DNA from: Peromyscus leucopus
Taxonomy: Eukaryota > Chordata > Mammalia > Rodentia > Cricetidae
Assembly (NCBI RefSeq): GCF_004664715.2
Contig: NC_051068.1
Location: 15,317,798 to 15,381,797, forward strand
Length of the DNA: 64,000 nucleotides
Direction of reading: 5' to 3'
Shown here: positions 11,056-22,481 of the stretch, piece by piece
How positions within the stretch are numbered: the stretch's first letter is position 1
How the letters are laid out: each line of letters starts with the position of its first letter
The notes under the pieces: model-generated
What the model was told of the DNA's origin: nothing
What the model saw: only the letters and a program-made list of their open reading frames with translations
Database searches by the model: none
Made by a program: the position numbers and the translations under genes

Positions 11056-11364
11056 AGAGAATTGCAATGCCTAATTTTTTTTGAATTGCAGTATGCTAAA
11101 TTGCTGGATTAATTCATGAATCATGAAAATGTGCACTATAAGCCACTTTGTAAACAGTTTCAGCAAGAGACACCTGTATTTCTGTACTCTAAAGTCAAGT
11201 CCACATTAATTTGAGATGTTTCTTAGGTGGGACCATTGATAGCTACTATGTCCAGGACTGTTTGTAAAGGTACTGTGAAATTCGCTCTCAAATCTTTCCA
11301 CAGTAAGCACACAGGCTCCTGAAATTTTAACCTTTGAGCATTACATTTCTACAGAGTAAGTGAT
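11056..11364. other. Single-copy-like DNA, nothing recognised
   Basis: No repeat or gene recognised. Confidence 0.4.
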
Positions 11365-11500
11365 CTCTAAATTTTGATGGACATGAAAGCCACTCAGAAA
11401 CTTGCTAAAAACGCAAACTATGGTCACTTGAAGAAATTCTGAAGGATCTAAGGGTCTTTATTTAAACCATCTCAGCAATTTGGGTCCATGAACTGGCCCT
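11365..11500 (+). mobile_element. Possible MER5-like hAT fragment
   Basis: AGAAACTTGCTAAAAACGCA, GAAATTCTGAAGGATCTA and CATCTCAGCAATTTG occur in the order of the mammal-wide MER5A element. No terminal inverted repeats survive, so the call is weak. Confidence 0.35.
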
Positions 11501-11805
11501 GAGAACTAGTGACAAATGTTTCCAAGGTAGCTGTTACAGGGAAGGTTTGCTTGATGGGAGCTACACATCAAGCTGTGTGTGGGTCCACACTCATTGTGGA
11601 CAGCCTGGCCACCTTGACTACATCATTCCCTTCCACATCAGCCCATTTTGTTTTTATTCCAGGAGTGAGCGCTGAATCATTGACTTAAGCCCCCACCTAC
11701 TGCGAAGGTAAGTACATTTCAGAGTGAGACACAGGACTTTCTCTGGGTGAAAGACATTCATCTCTTTCCCACCCTGCCCTTTTAGCCTGAATGTGTGAAA
11801 ACACA
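11501..11805. other. Single-copy-like DNA, nothing recognised
   Basis: No repeat or gene recognised. Confidence 0.4.
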
Positions 11806-11932
11806 CTAGCTGGGTAGTGGTGTCTCATGACTGTAATCCCAGCACTCAGGAGGCAAAGGCAGGTGGATCTCTGTGAGTTCAAGGCCAGCCAAGCAAAGCT
11901 GTTACATAGAGAAACCCTGTCTCTAAAAACCA
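11806..11932 (+). mobile_element. B1 SINE with internal deletion
   Basis: CTAGCTGGGTAGTGGTGTCT, TGTAATCCCAGCACTCAGGA, box B GTGAGTTCAAGGCCAGCC and CATAGAGAAACCCTGTCTCT are present, but the cricetid GGAAAGGCGCAAA part is missing. Its tail has grown into the GAA tract that follows. Confidence 0.92.
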
Positions 11933-12064
11933 GAAGAAGGAGGAGGAGGAGGAGAAGGAAGAGGAAGAGGAAGAGAAGAAGAAGAAGAAGAAGAAGAAGA
12001 AGAAGAAGAAGAAGAAGAAGAAGAAGAAGAAGAAGAAGAAGAAGAAGAAGAAGAAGAAGAAGAC
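11933..12064 (+). repeat. (GGA)n(GAA)n purine triplet tract
   Basis: GGA units pass into mixed GGAAGA and then about 30 pure GAA units (about 11974-12063). The strand is all purine for about 130 bases. Arginine- or serine-repeat open frames over it are translation artefacts. Confidence 0.98.
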
Positions 12065-14279
12065 ATACTGTCCAGACTGTCTCGGCACTGTGAGTGGCTA
12101 CCTTCCAACCCTGTGGACGGGGCAAGCTTAGAATGGAATTTATACCACGAGCAGAAGGCAGAGAAATGAGATTACTGGGATCATAGGTACACTCTTGAGC
12201 CTGATCAGTTCCTCCAAGATGCTTGCCCTAAACTCCAGACTTCTCAGAACACACATCGAAAGAAATCCCCCTTCTTTTGAGCAGCTTCTATTATTTGAAA
12301 GAAAAAAAAAGGATTTAACCGATATAGGATGTTGTTTTAGATTTTACACACCCTTTTTTCTTAGCACTGACTTCTGTGTCTTCAATATCTTTTTTCCTTC
12401 TTTTCCAACACAGCCTTAAGCATTTCATGAAGAGTGTCCATGTCTGCATTCTCCCTACCCATCGCTTCTCCTGTAACAGCTGTTACCACATCTGCCTCTT
12501 TTCCTTCTCATTGGGACTAAATGAAACCATCAGATCCTCAAGTTGTCCTCCTCCTGGCAAAAAAGCTCCACTAAAGACCTTAAAATGTATTAGACGAAAT
12601 TCATATCTTTAGAGGAAATGGCCTCTTCCTAGGTTGACAAATAAAGACTCTCCCTTTGAAGACACTTCACACAGTTTTGTCTTGCTGCCCTGTTAGTTCA
12701 GGTCCATTTCAAAGGTGATTGGGTATTCTCCACTCTTTGGCTCCTTCATGCAGTGTGGTGTCTCCTCACAGCACAAAGATGCAGACCCAGGAAGAGCCGC
12801 AGGAAAAGCCCAGGAGAAGCCACCATCCTGGGCCTCAGCAACAGCTAACGAGAGGAGCCCACCAAGGAATTCCTGGGCTGCCAACTACTCCCTCAAACAA
12901 GCAGCCATTGAGGTTTCTCTGCCCTACAGACAAAACATAGAAAATTTTACCCTGTTTTTTCTTTTTTCTTTTCTGCTTCACTTAAGAAAATGGGAGCAAA
13001 TGGAATGAAGAAAAAAAGTCAGTCATAGAAACTCATCCCAGGAGCCTTCCTCTCCCCCCAAAAATCCAGAATATGGTGAAAGAGCGTCTAAAAACCTCCT
13101 TCTAATTCCTGTATGGGCCACTGTGAGGTTGAATCAATTTAGGGACGTGAAATATTTTCACCAATTTCTCATTTTTTCAAGAGAAGACTGAAGAAAACTG
13201 TGGTCATCTAGAGAAATGTTATTACCAAACTTATTTGTTTGTGTATTTATTTAACTGTTGCTGTCTGCTTTATTGCTTATATAATGTTGACATTCTTTGG
13301 AAATGGGCAGATGGACCTTATTCAAGTTCTGACAGTAACTCTTTGTTGTTGTACAAACGGCTTCAGAGGTATTTCATTACCATTTGTAATCATCCGTTTG
13401 CTTCTAGCTGGTGACATTTGGAATAGTAAGCAGGGGACATTCTTTGTGTCCAGTGAGTTCATAGAAAGTTAAACTTACTTTCGACAACAGAGTCAAGCTT
13501 AGCTACCATTAACCCCTCTTCAGTTACTGTGTGATGTGTTTGAACAGTATGAATGATTAATGAAGGCTAAATAGTCCAGTTTCTATCTTAAACCCTTTTT
13601 GTTAACTGCCAGAGGACTGAGTGACTGTGAGGTGATTTCTGCTCAAATGAGTATTTATGCAATCTGATGCTTGTTCTCTGACAAAAAAATTAATGTATCA
13701 GCTGCTCATTTTCAAAAGATGCAAAAAGTCAGAAACTCTCTCTGATGCCTTTTCCCATCCCCAGACCGACACCGAGCGCTGTGGTTCTTGCCAGTTTGGC
13801 ATCAGAAAGAGAACTTGGCTTGCCTTTCTGAAAGAAGTGCATGGCTGCTTTCTCCCAAGGAAACCAAGATAAAATGTGGCAACCGGTCACATCTATTACA
13901 AAGGTCCAAAAAGTCCCTTCACAGTTTTCCTGGACCAAATTCTGGGATTGTTACCAGAGGAAGGCCACCACCATCCATGAGCTAAGAAAAATAGTCATGC
14001 CTGGCAACTTGCTGGCAGGAGGGAGGTGTGTAAAATGCTCTGGGTATTTATTAGCTGATCTGGAAGAGACATCTTCAGAGATAATTCCTCTGGAAACATC
14101 TTTGGTGAAGGAGCTTAAGGTTATGAGGAAGCAGAGATTAAAAATCCATGTGGAGAGCTAGAAGGAGACAGCCGACTGGATGAGAGGGAACTGCACGAGC
14201 AAGGAGGAGGCTTTGCAGGACGCAGCACAGTCCAGGAACACAGGAGGAGCACATAGTACACAAACATTCTTCGGTGTGC
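12065..14279. other. Single-copy-like DNA, nothing recognised
   Basis: About 2.2 kb without recognised repeats. The longest open frame (13841-14161, plus) has no domain, signal peptide or codon pattern to support it, and no splice or promoter context was seen. Confidence 0.45.
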
Positions 14280-14345
14280 TCTGTGGTGCTGGGAATCCAA
14301 ATCGGTCCCTTGCATGGTCAAGGCAAGTGTTCAACCCAGACCCTT
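14280..14345 (-). mobile_element. ID-like SINE fragment, antisense
   Basis: GTGCTGGGAATCCAAATCGG and CAAGGCAAGTGTTCAACCCA match the antisense box-B and box-A order of rodent ID/B4 heads. Confidence 0.45.
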
Positions 14346-14751
14346 CTAACCGTTGCAATTCTTTCTTTGGCTATGATTTAAATGCCCTCTTATTCATTTT
14401 TATAATTTGATGGCATTTGGGGCATTGCTTATGATGTGCTTGTCAACCCAAATCCTTCAGAATTAAGGCCCATAGTAAGGAATGCAGATATGTATGTCTA
14501 CCTGGCAGTCTCCCTTTAAAAAGAATAGAACCTTTATTCTCTCTCGTTTGGTGGTCTGTTGGACATGAACCATTTACAAGTTTCCAAATAAAATGCTTTA
14601 GCACATCTGCCATTAATAAGCCTGATGCTAATTTTGTATCAATTCTTTGTCATCACTTTTCCCAGTTGTGCGTTGCTATGGTCAACCACCTCCTTTCAAA
14701 AAGAAGGAAGGGAAATTAAATTAAGCTAGCGTTTTCTGAAGAGAGTTCATT
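14346..14751. other. Single-copy-like DNA, nothing recognised
   Basis: No repeat or gene recognised. Confidence 0.4.
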
Positions 14752-14850
14752 GGTCTACTTCATTCATTTAGCAACTCAGCAAACATGTTACTGTTCAGTT
14801 ATTACATGCCCAGCAGTGTCCTGGCACTGGGGACACAGGGATGTTCATAT
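14752..14850 (-). mobile_element. MIR SINE fragment, antisense
   Basis: TCATTCATTTAGCAACTCAG, then ATTACATGCCCAGCAGTGTC and CTGGCACTGGGGACACAGGG, corresponds to the antisense start of MIR-type elements (family: ...TACTATGTGCCAGGCACTG). Confidence 0.6.
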
Positions 14851-16104
14851 CCAGCTCTTTACACAGGATCTCCCTTTTACTGGGAAAGGTGAGTAAGGAT
14901 GGCCACAACTGATCATGAATATTAAGGGATGAAGACAGTGTCCAGGAATGACACCCTGTAAATATGTGTTTGGTGAGAAAGGACGTTTGCAGGGCCAGTG
15001 GGTTATATACATTTTCTGAAGGTGTGATTAGCCTTCGATGTGAAAAAAATCTCCCGGCAGCCACTCTGTAGTAGCCAGGACCAACCCATGAAGTAAGGGA
15101 CAGGGTAGGAGTTTCCTGGATTAATTTTCTTCAAGCTGGCCCTACAGGCAATTGACATGGATGTCTAGATACTACCCAGACCTTATCTTTGTCTGTATAG
15201 GTTATTCCCAGCATGCCTGTGGAAGGAATGGTCATGTCCCTGTTGGCAGCAAGTGCTTCCTACACTCATGTGGTGTTATGAACTGCGTTGGGCAGGACAC
15301 CTCACTTCTATGTCTTCTGGGAACATCACATCCAAATGACTGGCCTCATGGACTGCTGGCTGGAGTGTGCATTTTGGAATAAAACACAAGTATAACACTT
15401 GGTTTCAAGTCACCTTTCTCCCTGTGGCAAGGCAAGTAGGCAGGCAGACTAGCCATGGAAAAAGGCACCACATCCTAGCACACAGAAGAACTGTAATTGG
15501 ACAATTCCTTCAGGTTCTATGACTCCATCTGATAGTGGATTCAGCATGAAGTATTTGTTTTGTTTCTGTGGTTTTTGAGATGAAATCCCTAGTCGTTTTC
15601 TCAGATTGGGTTCAGATTCCAGGTCTCTGGAATTGCAAGCAGATTCTGATCACACCTGCAAATTGACGTCTCACCTGGAAGTAACTGATGACCTCACAGT
15701 CAGAGGAAATCCCTTTGCATTTAGCTATCTGTCTTGTCCTTGTGACAAAACCCTGGACAACAGTCCCCTGAGGAGGAAGGAAGGAGTTCCTTTGGCTGCA
15801 GTTTGAGGTGCAGCCATCACTGTGGGGAAGTCACAGTGACAGGAGCACGAGGTGGCTGTTCATGTCACATCCACGATTGGGGAGCAGAGAGAAATGAATG
15901 CTTGTACTCCGCTTTGCTCAGGTCAGGATTCTATCCCATGGGGTGATCACACCCCACATTCAGGGCTGATTTTCCCACTACAGTAAATCTTAAGGTGTGC
16001 TTCCATAGCAATTCAAACCCAGCCAAGTTAACAATGAAGATCAACTCTCACATACTTTAAGTTTAAAAGAGTCTGGAGTTTGTATACAAACCTTTACCCA
16101 ATAC
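14851..16104. other. Single-copy-like DNA, nothing recognised
   Basis: No convincing repeat or gene. A TTTTTGAGATGAAATCC stretch near 15573 could be a decayed antisense B1 but is too short to call. Confidence 0.4.
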
Positions 16105-16220
16105 CATGGACTTTAGTGTAGGGCCTGGTACTCTGAAGTCCAAACTAGCTTGGAACATGCAGCTGTCTTCCTGCATCAGCATCCTGAGTGTTGATATTAT
16201 AGGCATTGGCTCACTAGGCT
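16105..16220 (-). mobile_element. Decayed B1-derived SINE, antisense
   Basis: AAACTAGCTTGGAACATGCA, CTTCCTGCATCAGCATCCTG, GTGTTGATATTATAGGCATT and ACTAGGCTTGGCT follow the antisense B1 order (family: CTGCCTCTGCCTCCCAAGTGCTGGGATTAAAGG). No target duplication visible. Confidence 0.55.
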
Positions 16221-16439
16221 TGGCTCTATCAGCTTCAGTTTAGGGTCTGATTGTGGAAAAACAAAAAAATAGTGAGTGGAAGATTGTCTCTGTGCTCAGA
16301 AGTACACTGTTGAGGTCAGGGGCGGATCCTGGGAAAGAGGCTCCTCAGGAAGCTGCTGACAGAGTCCCTGGACTGGAAAGGAAGTCTACCTGTGAGAGAG
16401 CAATGGCTAGGCAGCTAGAGAAAATGAAGTTAGCAAGCC

Positions 16440-16600
16440 TTATTCAGTTCCTGCTTTCGTATGTGATAAGCTGTGTGGCTTTCAGAAAGCTGTTTCTCAT
16501 TTTCTAGACCCAGTCTGCAGCATGGGAAAAGGAAAACAGTATCTGCCCCGATAGTTGTGGGACTTGGCTGATAGAACCCCTGTCCTGTGTCAACCCAGTG
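16440..16600 (+). mobile_element. MIR SINE fragment
   Basis: AAGCTGTGTGGCTTTCAGAA, CTGTTTCTCATTTTCTAGAC, AGCATGGGAAAAGGAAAAC and GTATCTGCCCCGATAGTTGT follow the MIR core order. Confidence 0.55.
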
Positions 16601-17638
16601 CTTGTGAGGACTACAGTACTATGTAAGGGTTCAGGATATGAGCCATGACATCAGCAAGCTCAGAACACGGCTGAGAAATCCCCTCAGCATTCACCAGGTG
16701 GGGACACAGAAACTGGAAAAAGTCTGCACACATTTTCAAAGGTCTCAGAGCTGCAGTACAGTGGCAGGAGCGGGCCAGAACTCGCATCTACTAAATGACC
16801 AAGTGTCTACATGATCTTCATTCTTTTCCATTAATTTCAGCCTACACTTACTGAGTTTTTTAGTGGGTTCCTTTGTTATTATATGCAAATGTGTATTGTA
16901 TGAAGTCTAATTTCTCCCAAATTTTGGATTGTTCTACAGCTCCAACACTTTGCAGCGCTGCTCAGCTCTAAGCCCCAGCACTTTCTCCACACCTGGCTTC
17001 TCTGTAGCCATGCCAAAGAGCACTCACTTTAGTGAAGAGTGTGGCAATACTGTGACCATCAACCCACAAGACTGGTTTTCCAAGAACCACTCTAAATAGT
17101 GGTTATTTTATTTACTCTGCAGTTTGGGCAATGCACATAGACCATGGAGTTGGACAGGAAGGAGGGAATGACAAGATGTATTTCCTGATTGGCCAATTCT
17201 TGCTTCTTTCTTCAAGGTCAGACTCCTCCCAAAAGGCTTCCACCTATGAGAAGAACACAAGGACCAAAAAGAATCTATTCATCAAAGACCTCCTCACACA
17301 AAGGGCTCCCTCACCTCTGAGCCCATGTCAAGCTTGGTAGAGGGGAGGTGTCACAGTAGGTGAATTATGCTCTCTGGGCTAAAGCTTTGACCTTAGTGGT
17401 ACAATCATGGCCACTATGCCATTGTCCTATCCCTTTGATCTGTGCCTTCTTCCTTTGAGACAGTCATTCTGTCACAGGCTTTGGACACCTGACGTTTGTC
17501 TACGAGTTCTCTTAGGCAATGGTATTCTGTTGAAAAGCCATGGGACTGTTATCTGGGAAGATGTTTGGGGCTACAGAACTAAACGTGGTCTCTCCAAAAG
17601 GAAAATGTTTTATTCCACATAACCTGAAGGTTATAGCC
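16601..17638. other. Single-copy-like DNA, nothing recognised
   Basis: No repeat or gene recognised. Confidence 0.4.
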
Positions 17639-17676
17639 GAGTAAGTTATTAGGTCTGTGAGTCTAATAACTAACTC
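17639..17676. repeat. 14-bp inverted repeat (hairpin)
   Basis: GAGTAAGTTATTAG (17639-17652) pairs with CTAATAACTAACTC (17663-17676) at 13 of 14 positions across a 10-base loop. Confidence 0.75.
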
Positions 17677-17995
17677 AGTAGTCTCATGGAAAATCTAGGT
17701 CAGTTGTACTTCTCTTACAGATGGTAACAATTTCTAGATGTCAAAGAGGGCCACTCTTCTCTGGACCCATCTTTAAAAGCTAGAGAGATCTTTCCAGTAG
17801 TATCTAGAGCAGCTGGCCTTGAGTTTCTGTGACTGGATTTTTACCTTTGTCTGCTGTTGAACCAATCAGTGGCCAAGAGATGAGCTACTCCACAAGCTGG
17901 GATGAAGCGTTAGCTCCACCAAAACACACAGCTCCCAGCGAATTTGTTGTGCAAGCAAAGAAGTGCAAAGATGAGCGGCTGTGAGTGCTACCCAG

Positions 17996-18173
17996 GCATA
18001 ACCATGCCATCGTGACATGTGCATAACCATGCCCATCGTGACATGTGCATAACCATGCCCATCGTGACATGTGCATAACATGCCATCGTGAATGTGCATA
18101 ACCATGTCCATCGTGACATGTGCACAACCATGACCATCATTACATGTGTATAACCATGACCATCATTACATGT
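17996..18173. repeat. 26-bp minisatellite, seven units
   Basis: Seven units with the pattern GCATAACCATG(C)CCATCGTGACATGT of 25, 26, 26, 23, 26, 26 and 26 bases. The last two units share ACCATCATTACATG variants, so they form a subtype. Long minus-strand open frames (17866-18401) come from the repeat and are not evidence of a gene. Confidence 0.95.
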
Positions 18174-19200
18174 GCAGTCATACAAGTCTGGCTTTGAATC
18201 TTCAGGTCCAACACTTGCCAAAGCGGACAACTTCACTTCCCCCAATTTTAGCATCCTCACATGTAAAACCAGGTTTAAAAAAAATGGAGCAAAATGATGT
18301 AGTGAAGGACACCCCATGGAACTTGGTACATGTTGGTGGCTGGCTGCCTTCCCACTGGCTACCTCACGCCTCCTCCTCTTTGGAAAGATCCCAGAGAACA
18401 AGTATCCATGGGAACTGGGGATTTCTCAGCCTTCCATGTTTCTTTGGCTAATCTTACCCTCCTGCCTTTTCTTGTGATTTCTTGTTTCCCAGTGCTGTGA
18501 GGGTTTTCAGAATCTGATTATCAGTGGTTAACTCAACTATCACAATAACTGATAAATGTGTAGCCTAAAACAATATTTGCCCAAGTTTCTATCTGTTTGT
18601 TTTCTTTGACCCTGTAATGTGGCCAGTTGGAGATGCTCCAATTAAAGGTAATGAACCAATTTATTCCCTTGCAATTTGTTATGTTTAATAAGTAAGAGCC
18701 TTCCTTGCCCTTTGTCCAGTGAGCATACCCACACATTAATCTTGATCAATTGCCAGCAAGCGTCTAATGAGTGCCTTTGTTGGTGGAGTTTAGGATGATC
18801 CTTTGCTCTATTTACCATTGGTAGAGAATCTAAGAAAGGAAAATTCATGTATGTTGTCACTCAGTGAGATTCCTGCTGCCCTGAGAATGAGACAAGTATT
18901 CTATTTGCATAACAGAACACAAGAAGGGCTAATGAGGATGCGCTGGTTTAGGTTACTATTAAAAGACACGTATACTTTCAAAAATTGAAGATTAGCTCTA
19001 CATGTATGAGCTATAATGGCTCCTAGGTGAAGGCTAGAAAAAATATTTATTCTGCACTATAGCATAGTTGATGGTCTCTCTTTAATGCTATGATTTCTAA
19101 ACAGTATTGATTTCCAAAGAGAAATGCACTCATGCTAGCCAACCATTTACAGTACCTTGGACAAGCCTGTGCTGGGTGAAGCAGAAGGGATCAAACTCAA
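18174..19200. other. Single-copy-like DNA, nothing recognised
   Basis: No repeat or gene recognised; a weak MIR-like trace around 18185-18300 is not supported well enough to call. Confidence 0.4.
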
Positions 19201-19206
19201 GGGAGG

Positions 19207-19716
19207 TGTGGTGGTATTGTGTATTCTAATAAATTTATCTGGGGTCAGAGAACAGACAGCCACTAGATACAAAGGCTAGAAAATGGTGGCACTCACACCC
19301 TTAATCCTAGCATTCCAGAGATAGAAATCCCTCTGGATCTCTGTGAGTTCAAGGCCACATTGGAAATAGCCAAGCATGGTGACTCACGCCTTTAATCCAG
19401 AAAGCCAGCCTTTAATCCCAGGGAGTGGTGGTAGAAAACAAAAAGATATATAAGGCGTGAGGACCAGAAACTAGAGGCATTTTGGGCTGGTTAAGCATGT
19501 GGCCGGTTAAGCATTCAGGCATTCGAGCAGCAGTTCAGCTGAGAGCCATTGGGATGAGGACTCAGAGGCCTCCAGTCTGAGGAGACAAGACCAGCTAAGG
19601 AATTGGCAAGGTGAGATAGCTGTGGTTTGTTCTGTCTCTCTGATCTACCAGCATGGACCCCAATAACTGGCCTTGGTTTGATTTTATTAATAAGAACTTT
19701 TAAGATTCCTGCTACA
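19207..19716 (+). mobile_element. Solo LTR with embedded B1-like boxes (copy 1)
   Basis: TGTGGTGGTATTGTG...GATTCCTGCTACA gives TG...CA ends, and GGGAGG lies immediately on both sides (19201-19206 and 19717-19722), a perfect 6-bp target duplication as made by class II (beta-type) retroviral integrases. Inside are two B1-like stretches: GTGGCACTCACACCCTTAAT with CTGTGAGTTCAAGGCC (box-B-like), and GTGACTCACGCCTTTAATCC. A TATATAA box sits at 19447-19453 and ATTAATAAGA near the end could serve polyadenylation. No internal region adjoins it, so it is a solo LTR. Copy 2 is at 54796-55286. Confidence 0.9.
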
Positions 19717-19722
19717 GGGAGG

Positions 19723-21072
19723 CCTCTGGGGACTCTTGAGAGTGGCTGTTCTGCTAGCAAGAAGTCACTATGAGCCTGCGCAATGCAGGTAACATGGTGC
19801 AGGTAGGGAGCTGAGATAACACTTGCCCTTGTCTTATCTAACTAGTGTCCTTGGGTGTATACAACCATCTTCTCTAGATGTCTTTATAGAACAGTGATTT
19901 GAGATACAGGATGTGACAAAGGTCAGATTCTAAATGCCCGTGCTCCTCTGAGTATACTGAGAGTTGTAAAAAGTGGGAATAGTCAGAAAATGGGTGGCAA
20001 GACCAGAGGGACTGGGTGGATCCTGAAGGGTGAAGGCAGTGGGGGTGCGTGGAGAGAAAGAGCGAGAGTCCAGGGCAGCAGGAACTTGGAATAACAAATA
20101 ATGTATCTGCCCTCTAAGCACTGCCCTGGCCACAGTGAGGGGCTCTGCTGGATAATCACCTTGGGAAAGGTTGCTGCACAGCAGCATAAAGCCAAGCTCC
20201 CAAAACCCAGACTGCGTCAGCCCATGGTATTGGGATCACATTTGTCTTCTCCCTCCTGTGTTACTTTGGCTCACTTGCCTGTCGCCTGTCTCTTCCTCTC
20301 CTTGTTTCTCTGCCTTCCTGCTGCTCCTGTTCTTCTCTGACTAGTCTAGTAATGCTTGCACCTATAAAGCATGGTCACCTACAGGGGTTTCCCCCTGGCA
20401 CGTGCCATGGCCTGCCACTCAGAATTTAGACTCAACAGTTAGAAACTAGGAGTTTGGGTCTCAGTCCAGACAAGGTAAACCCTGCACATGTCAGTCAGTG
20501 TCCCATGTGCCTATAGTAGTCACCTCCTAGAGTCATCTCAAGAATTATGTGGATGTTTGCCCTGGAAGAGTAGGGACATGTGTGGTGCCTCTGTGTGTTG
20601 TCATTGAAGTCACGTTGGATCATTCTCTCTTCTGCCCTTGTGGATTATAATAAATATTTTTTTCTTGCTTCTCTGGACCCAACATCCACATCATGTGACC
20701 TATTAACAATTTTTATTTGCTTGAGTTGCATCTCTCAGTTTATCTCTCAAATGTACTAAGTAAAATTTTGAGAACATTCGAAAACCCGAGCAAGGCCCTG
20801 TTCTGAAGTTCCAGCTATTTCAATTAGTTGTGGCTCTCTGCCTTGGATCCAACAATCTCTGACTGCGCCATGGCCTCCTGTTCCCTGGCACAGTCTGATT
20901 TTACCTGTTACTATTTAAATTTTATGAATCATGCTTCAGCTTTTTGAACTCCTAAAGCCTCGGGACTATATAAATAATTACCAAGATGCAATTGTCACAA
21001 TTTATAAAAGATGTTGTAAAAAGTTCTTTCCCATTTTTCCCTCCTTTTTCTTTCTTTTTTTTTCTTTTGTAG
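19723..21072. other. Single-copy-like DNA, nothing recognised
   Basis: No repeat recognised with confidence. It ends in a pyrimidine tract that borders the exon candidate. Confidence 0.4.
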
Positions 21073-21144
21073 GATGAAGAAATGTCAGCTATTCTCCAAC
21101 GAAGAGAGAAGGGGATTCTTAGAATCAAAAAAGCCTGACATCCG
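21073..21144 (+). other. Candidate 72-nt exon
   Basis: A long pyrimidine tract ending TTTTCTTTTGTAG abuts position 21073, and the segment ends CATCCG followed by GTAAGC, a good donor. The length is 72 bases, divisible by three. One frame is open throughout; another reads DEEMSAILQRREKGILRIKKA and then stops. I do not recognise either peptide. Splice motifs of this strength do occur by chance in a 64-kb window, and no partner exons were found, so this is only a candidate. Confidence 0.25.
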
Positions 21145-22257
21145 GTAAGCAAACACTCCCTTCTTCAAAAGCAGTGGGAGTGCACCATGGCAACCTTGTC
21201 TTGGTGGGAACTCTCAGCCTGGGCCTCATGCACTCCACTCCCCATACACTGACTTGAGCGGAGTGCCTGGCAGAATGTCAATGAGGAAACAGCTAAGTGC
21301 AGGAAGTCCTGGAACACAGCCCCGCTGTTCCAATGAAGAGCAAGTCTTCGGATGAGATCCCATGACTGTTGTGTTTGTTCTTAAAGGTTGTGCATTTGAA
21401 TTCATGTCTGTCTTGGAATACCTTCAATAGTAGTGTCAAGATGGAGAGAATGCCTGCATTTTCTTTGCCTCCCAAGAAATTGAGCAGACTCAGCAATTTC
21501 CCCAGCAGTCTTGATCTTTCCAGGTTCCCGGTTAGCTTTCAGATGAGGCATATTCTGGAAACTCTGAAATCGGCCCTGTTTTAGCATCCTCTCTCAAACT
21601 TGGCAGTTAAAAATCTCATCTTCAAATGTGTTTTTCTCAACCCAGCTCTCCCATATGAAATGCCTGGTAGCCCTTCCATTTTCCTATTTTTGGCAGAATA
21701 GAGCAAAGTCCATTTGCCAAGAGTATTTTTTAAAGGCCCAAGTTCTTGCCATTCTGCGGCAAGTGGTTTCTGGATCAAAATGGAACCAAAAGGAGCATTT
21801 GGCACCATTCAATCAACCTTATCAGCTGCACGCAGGAAGGTTTGCCTCTGAAATCAGGGTTTCATCAGAACACCGAGCACACATGAATCCTGCAGTCTGT
21901 ACTCACAATGTCTGTGATCTGGAAATGAGTCCCAAGCAGACAGGAACAGCCATCCCCCCCCCCTTTCTTTCTCCAGAACCTCTTGGTTTATTCTTCCTAA
22001 ACCTCCAAGACACTTTTTGAGGATGCATTATGTTTTCTTTTCTTGAAATAGAAATTTATGTGTAAATGGTGTCTCCTAAATTAACACTCAAGTTAGGACA
22101 GGGTAAGAACCAGGCAGTCATCTTGCATAGTGTTAGGACCAGATGGATGCCCAAGAGGTGCTCATTAAATGAACTTGGATCATCTCACATCCCTTTAACA
22201 GCCATAGAGGCAGGTTAAGGCAGGAACCACAGAGGAACTCAGCTGTCGATTTCTTTA
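21145..22257. other. Single-copy-like DNA, nothing recognised
   Basis: An open frame of 130 codons (21628-22020, plus) shows no domain or family resemblance and is probably chance. Confidence 0.4.
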
Positions 22258-22266
22258 TTCTAGAAC

Positions 22267-22472
22267 ATTTATTTATGTATGTACTTACTTATTTTGAGAC
22301 AGATTCTCCTGTCGCACGGTTTGGCCTTGAATTCTCCAGGTAGTCAGGATGATCAGGAACTTCTGGTTGTCCTGGTTCCACCCTCTGAGTGTCAGACATC
22401 GATCAGCACACTTGGTTTTATGCAGTGCTGAGGACTGAACCTAGGACCTTAGGCATGTTAGCTCCAGTCTTG
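22267..22472 (-). mobile_element. B4-like SINE, antisense
   Basis: Antisense B1-like TTTTGAGACAGATTCTCCTG comes first, then GAGTGTCAGACATC, then the ID-like antisense block GTGCTGAGGACTGAACCTAG GACC. TTCTAGAAC flanks both sides (22258-22266, 22473-22481), a 9-bp target duplication. Confidence 0.75.
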
Positions 22473-22481
22473 TTCTAGAAC

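Noticed and set aside
17866..18401. Repeat-bearing minus-strand frames considered as a repetitive histidine/methionine protein
   Set aside because: The frame is made by the 26-bp minisatellite, whose length is not a multiple of three; frames shift between units and no flanking gene structure exists.
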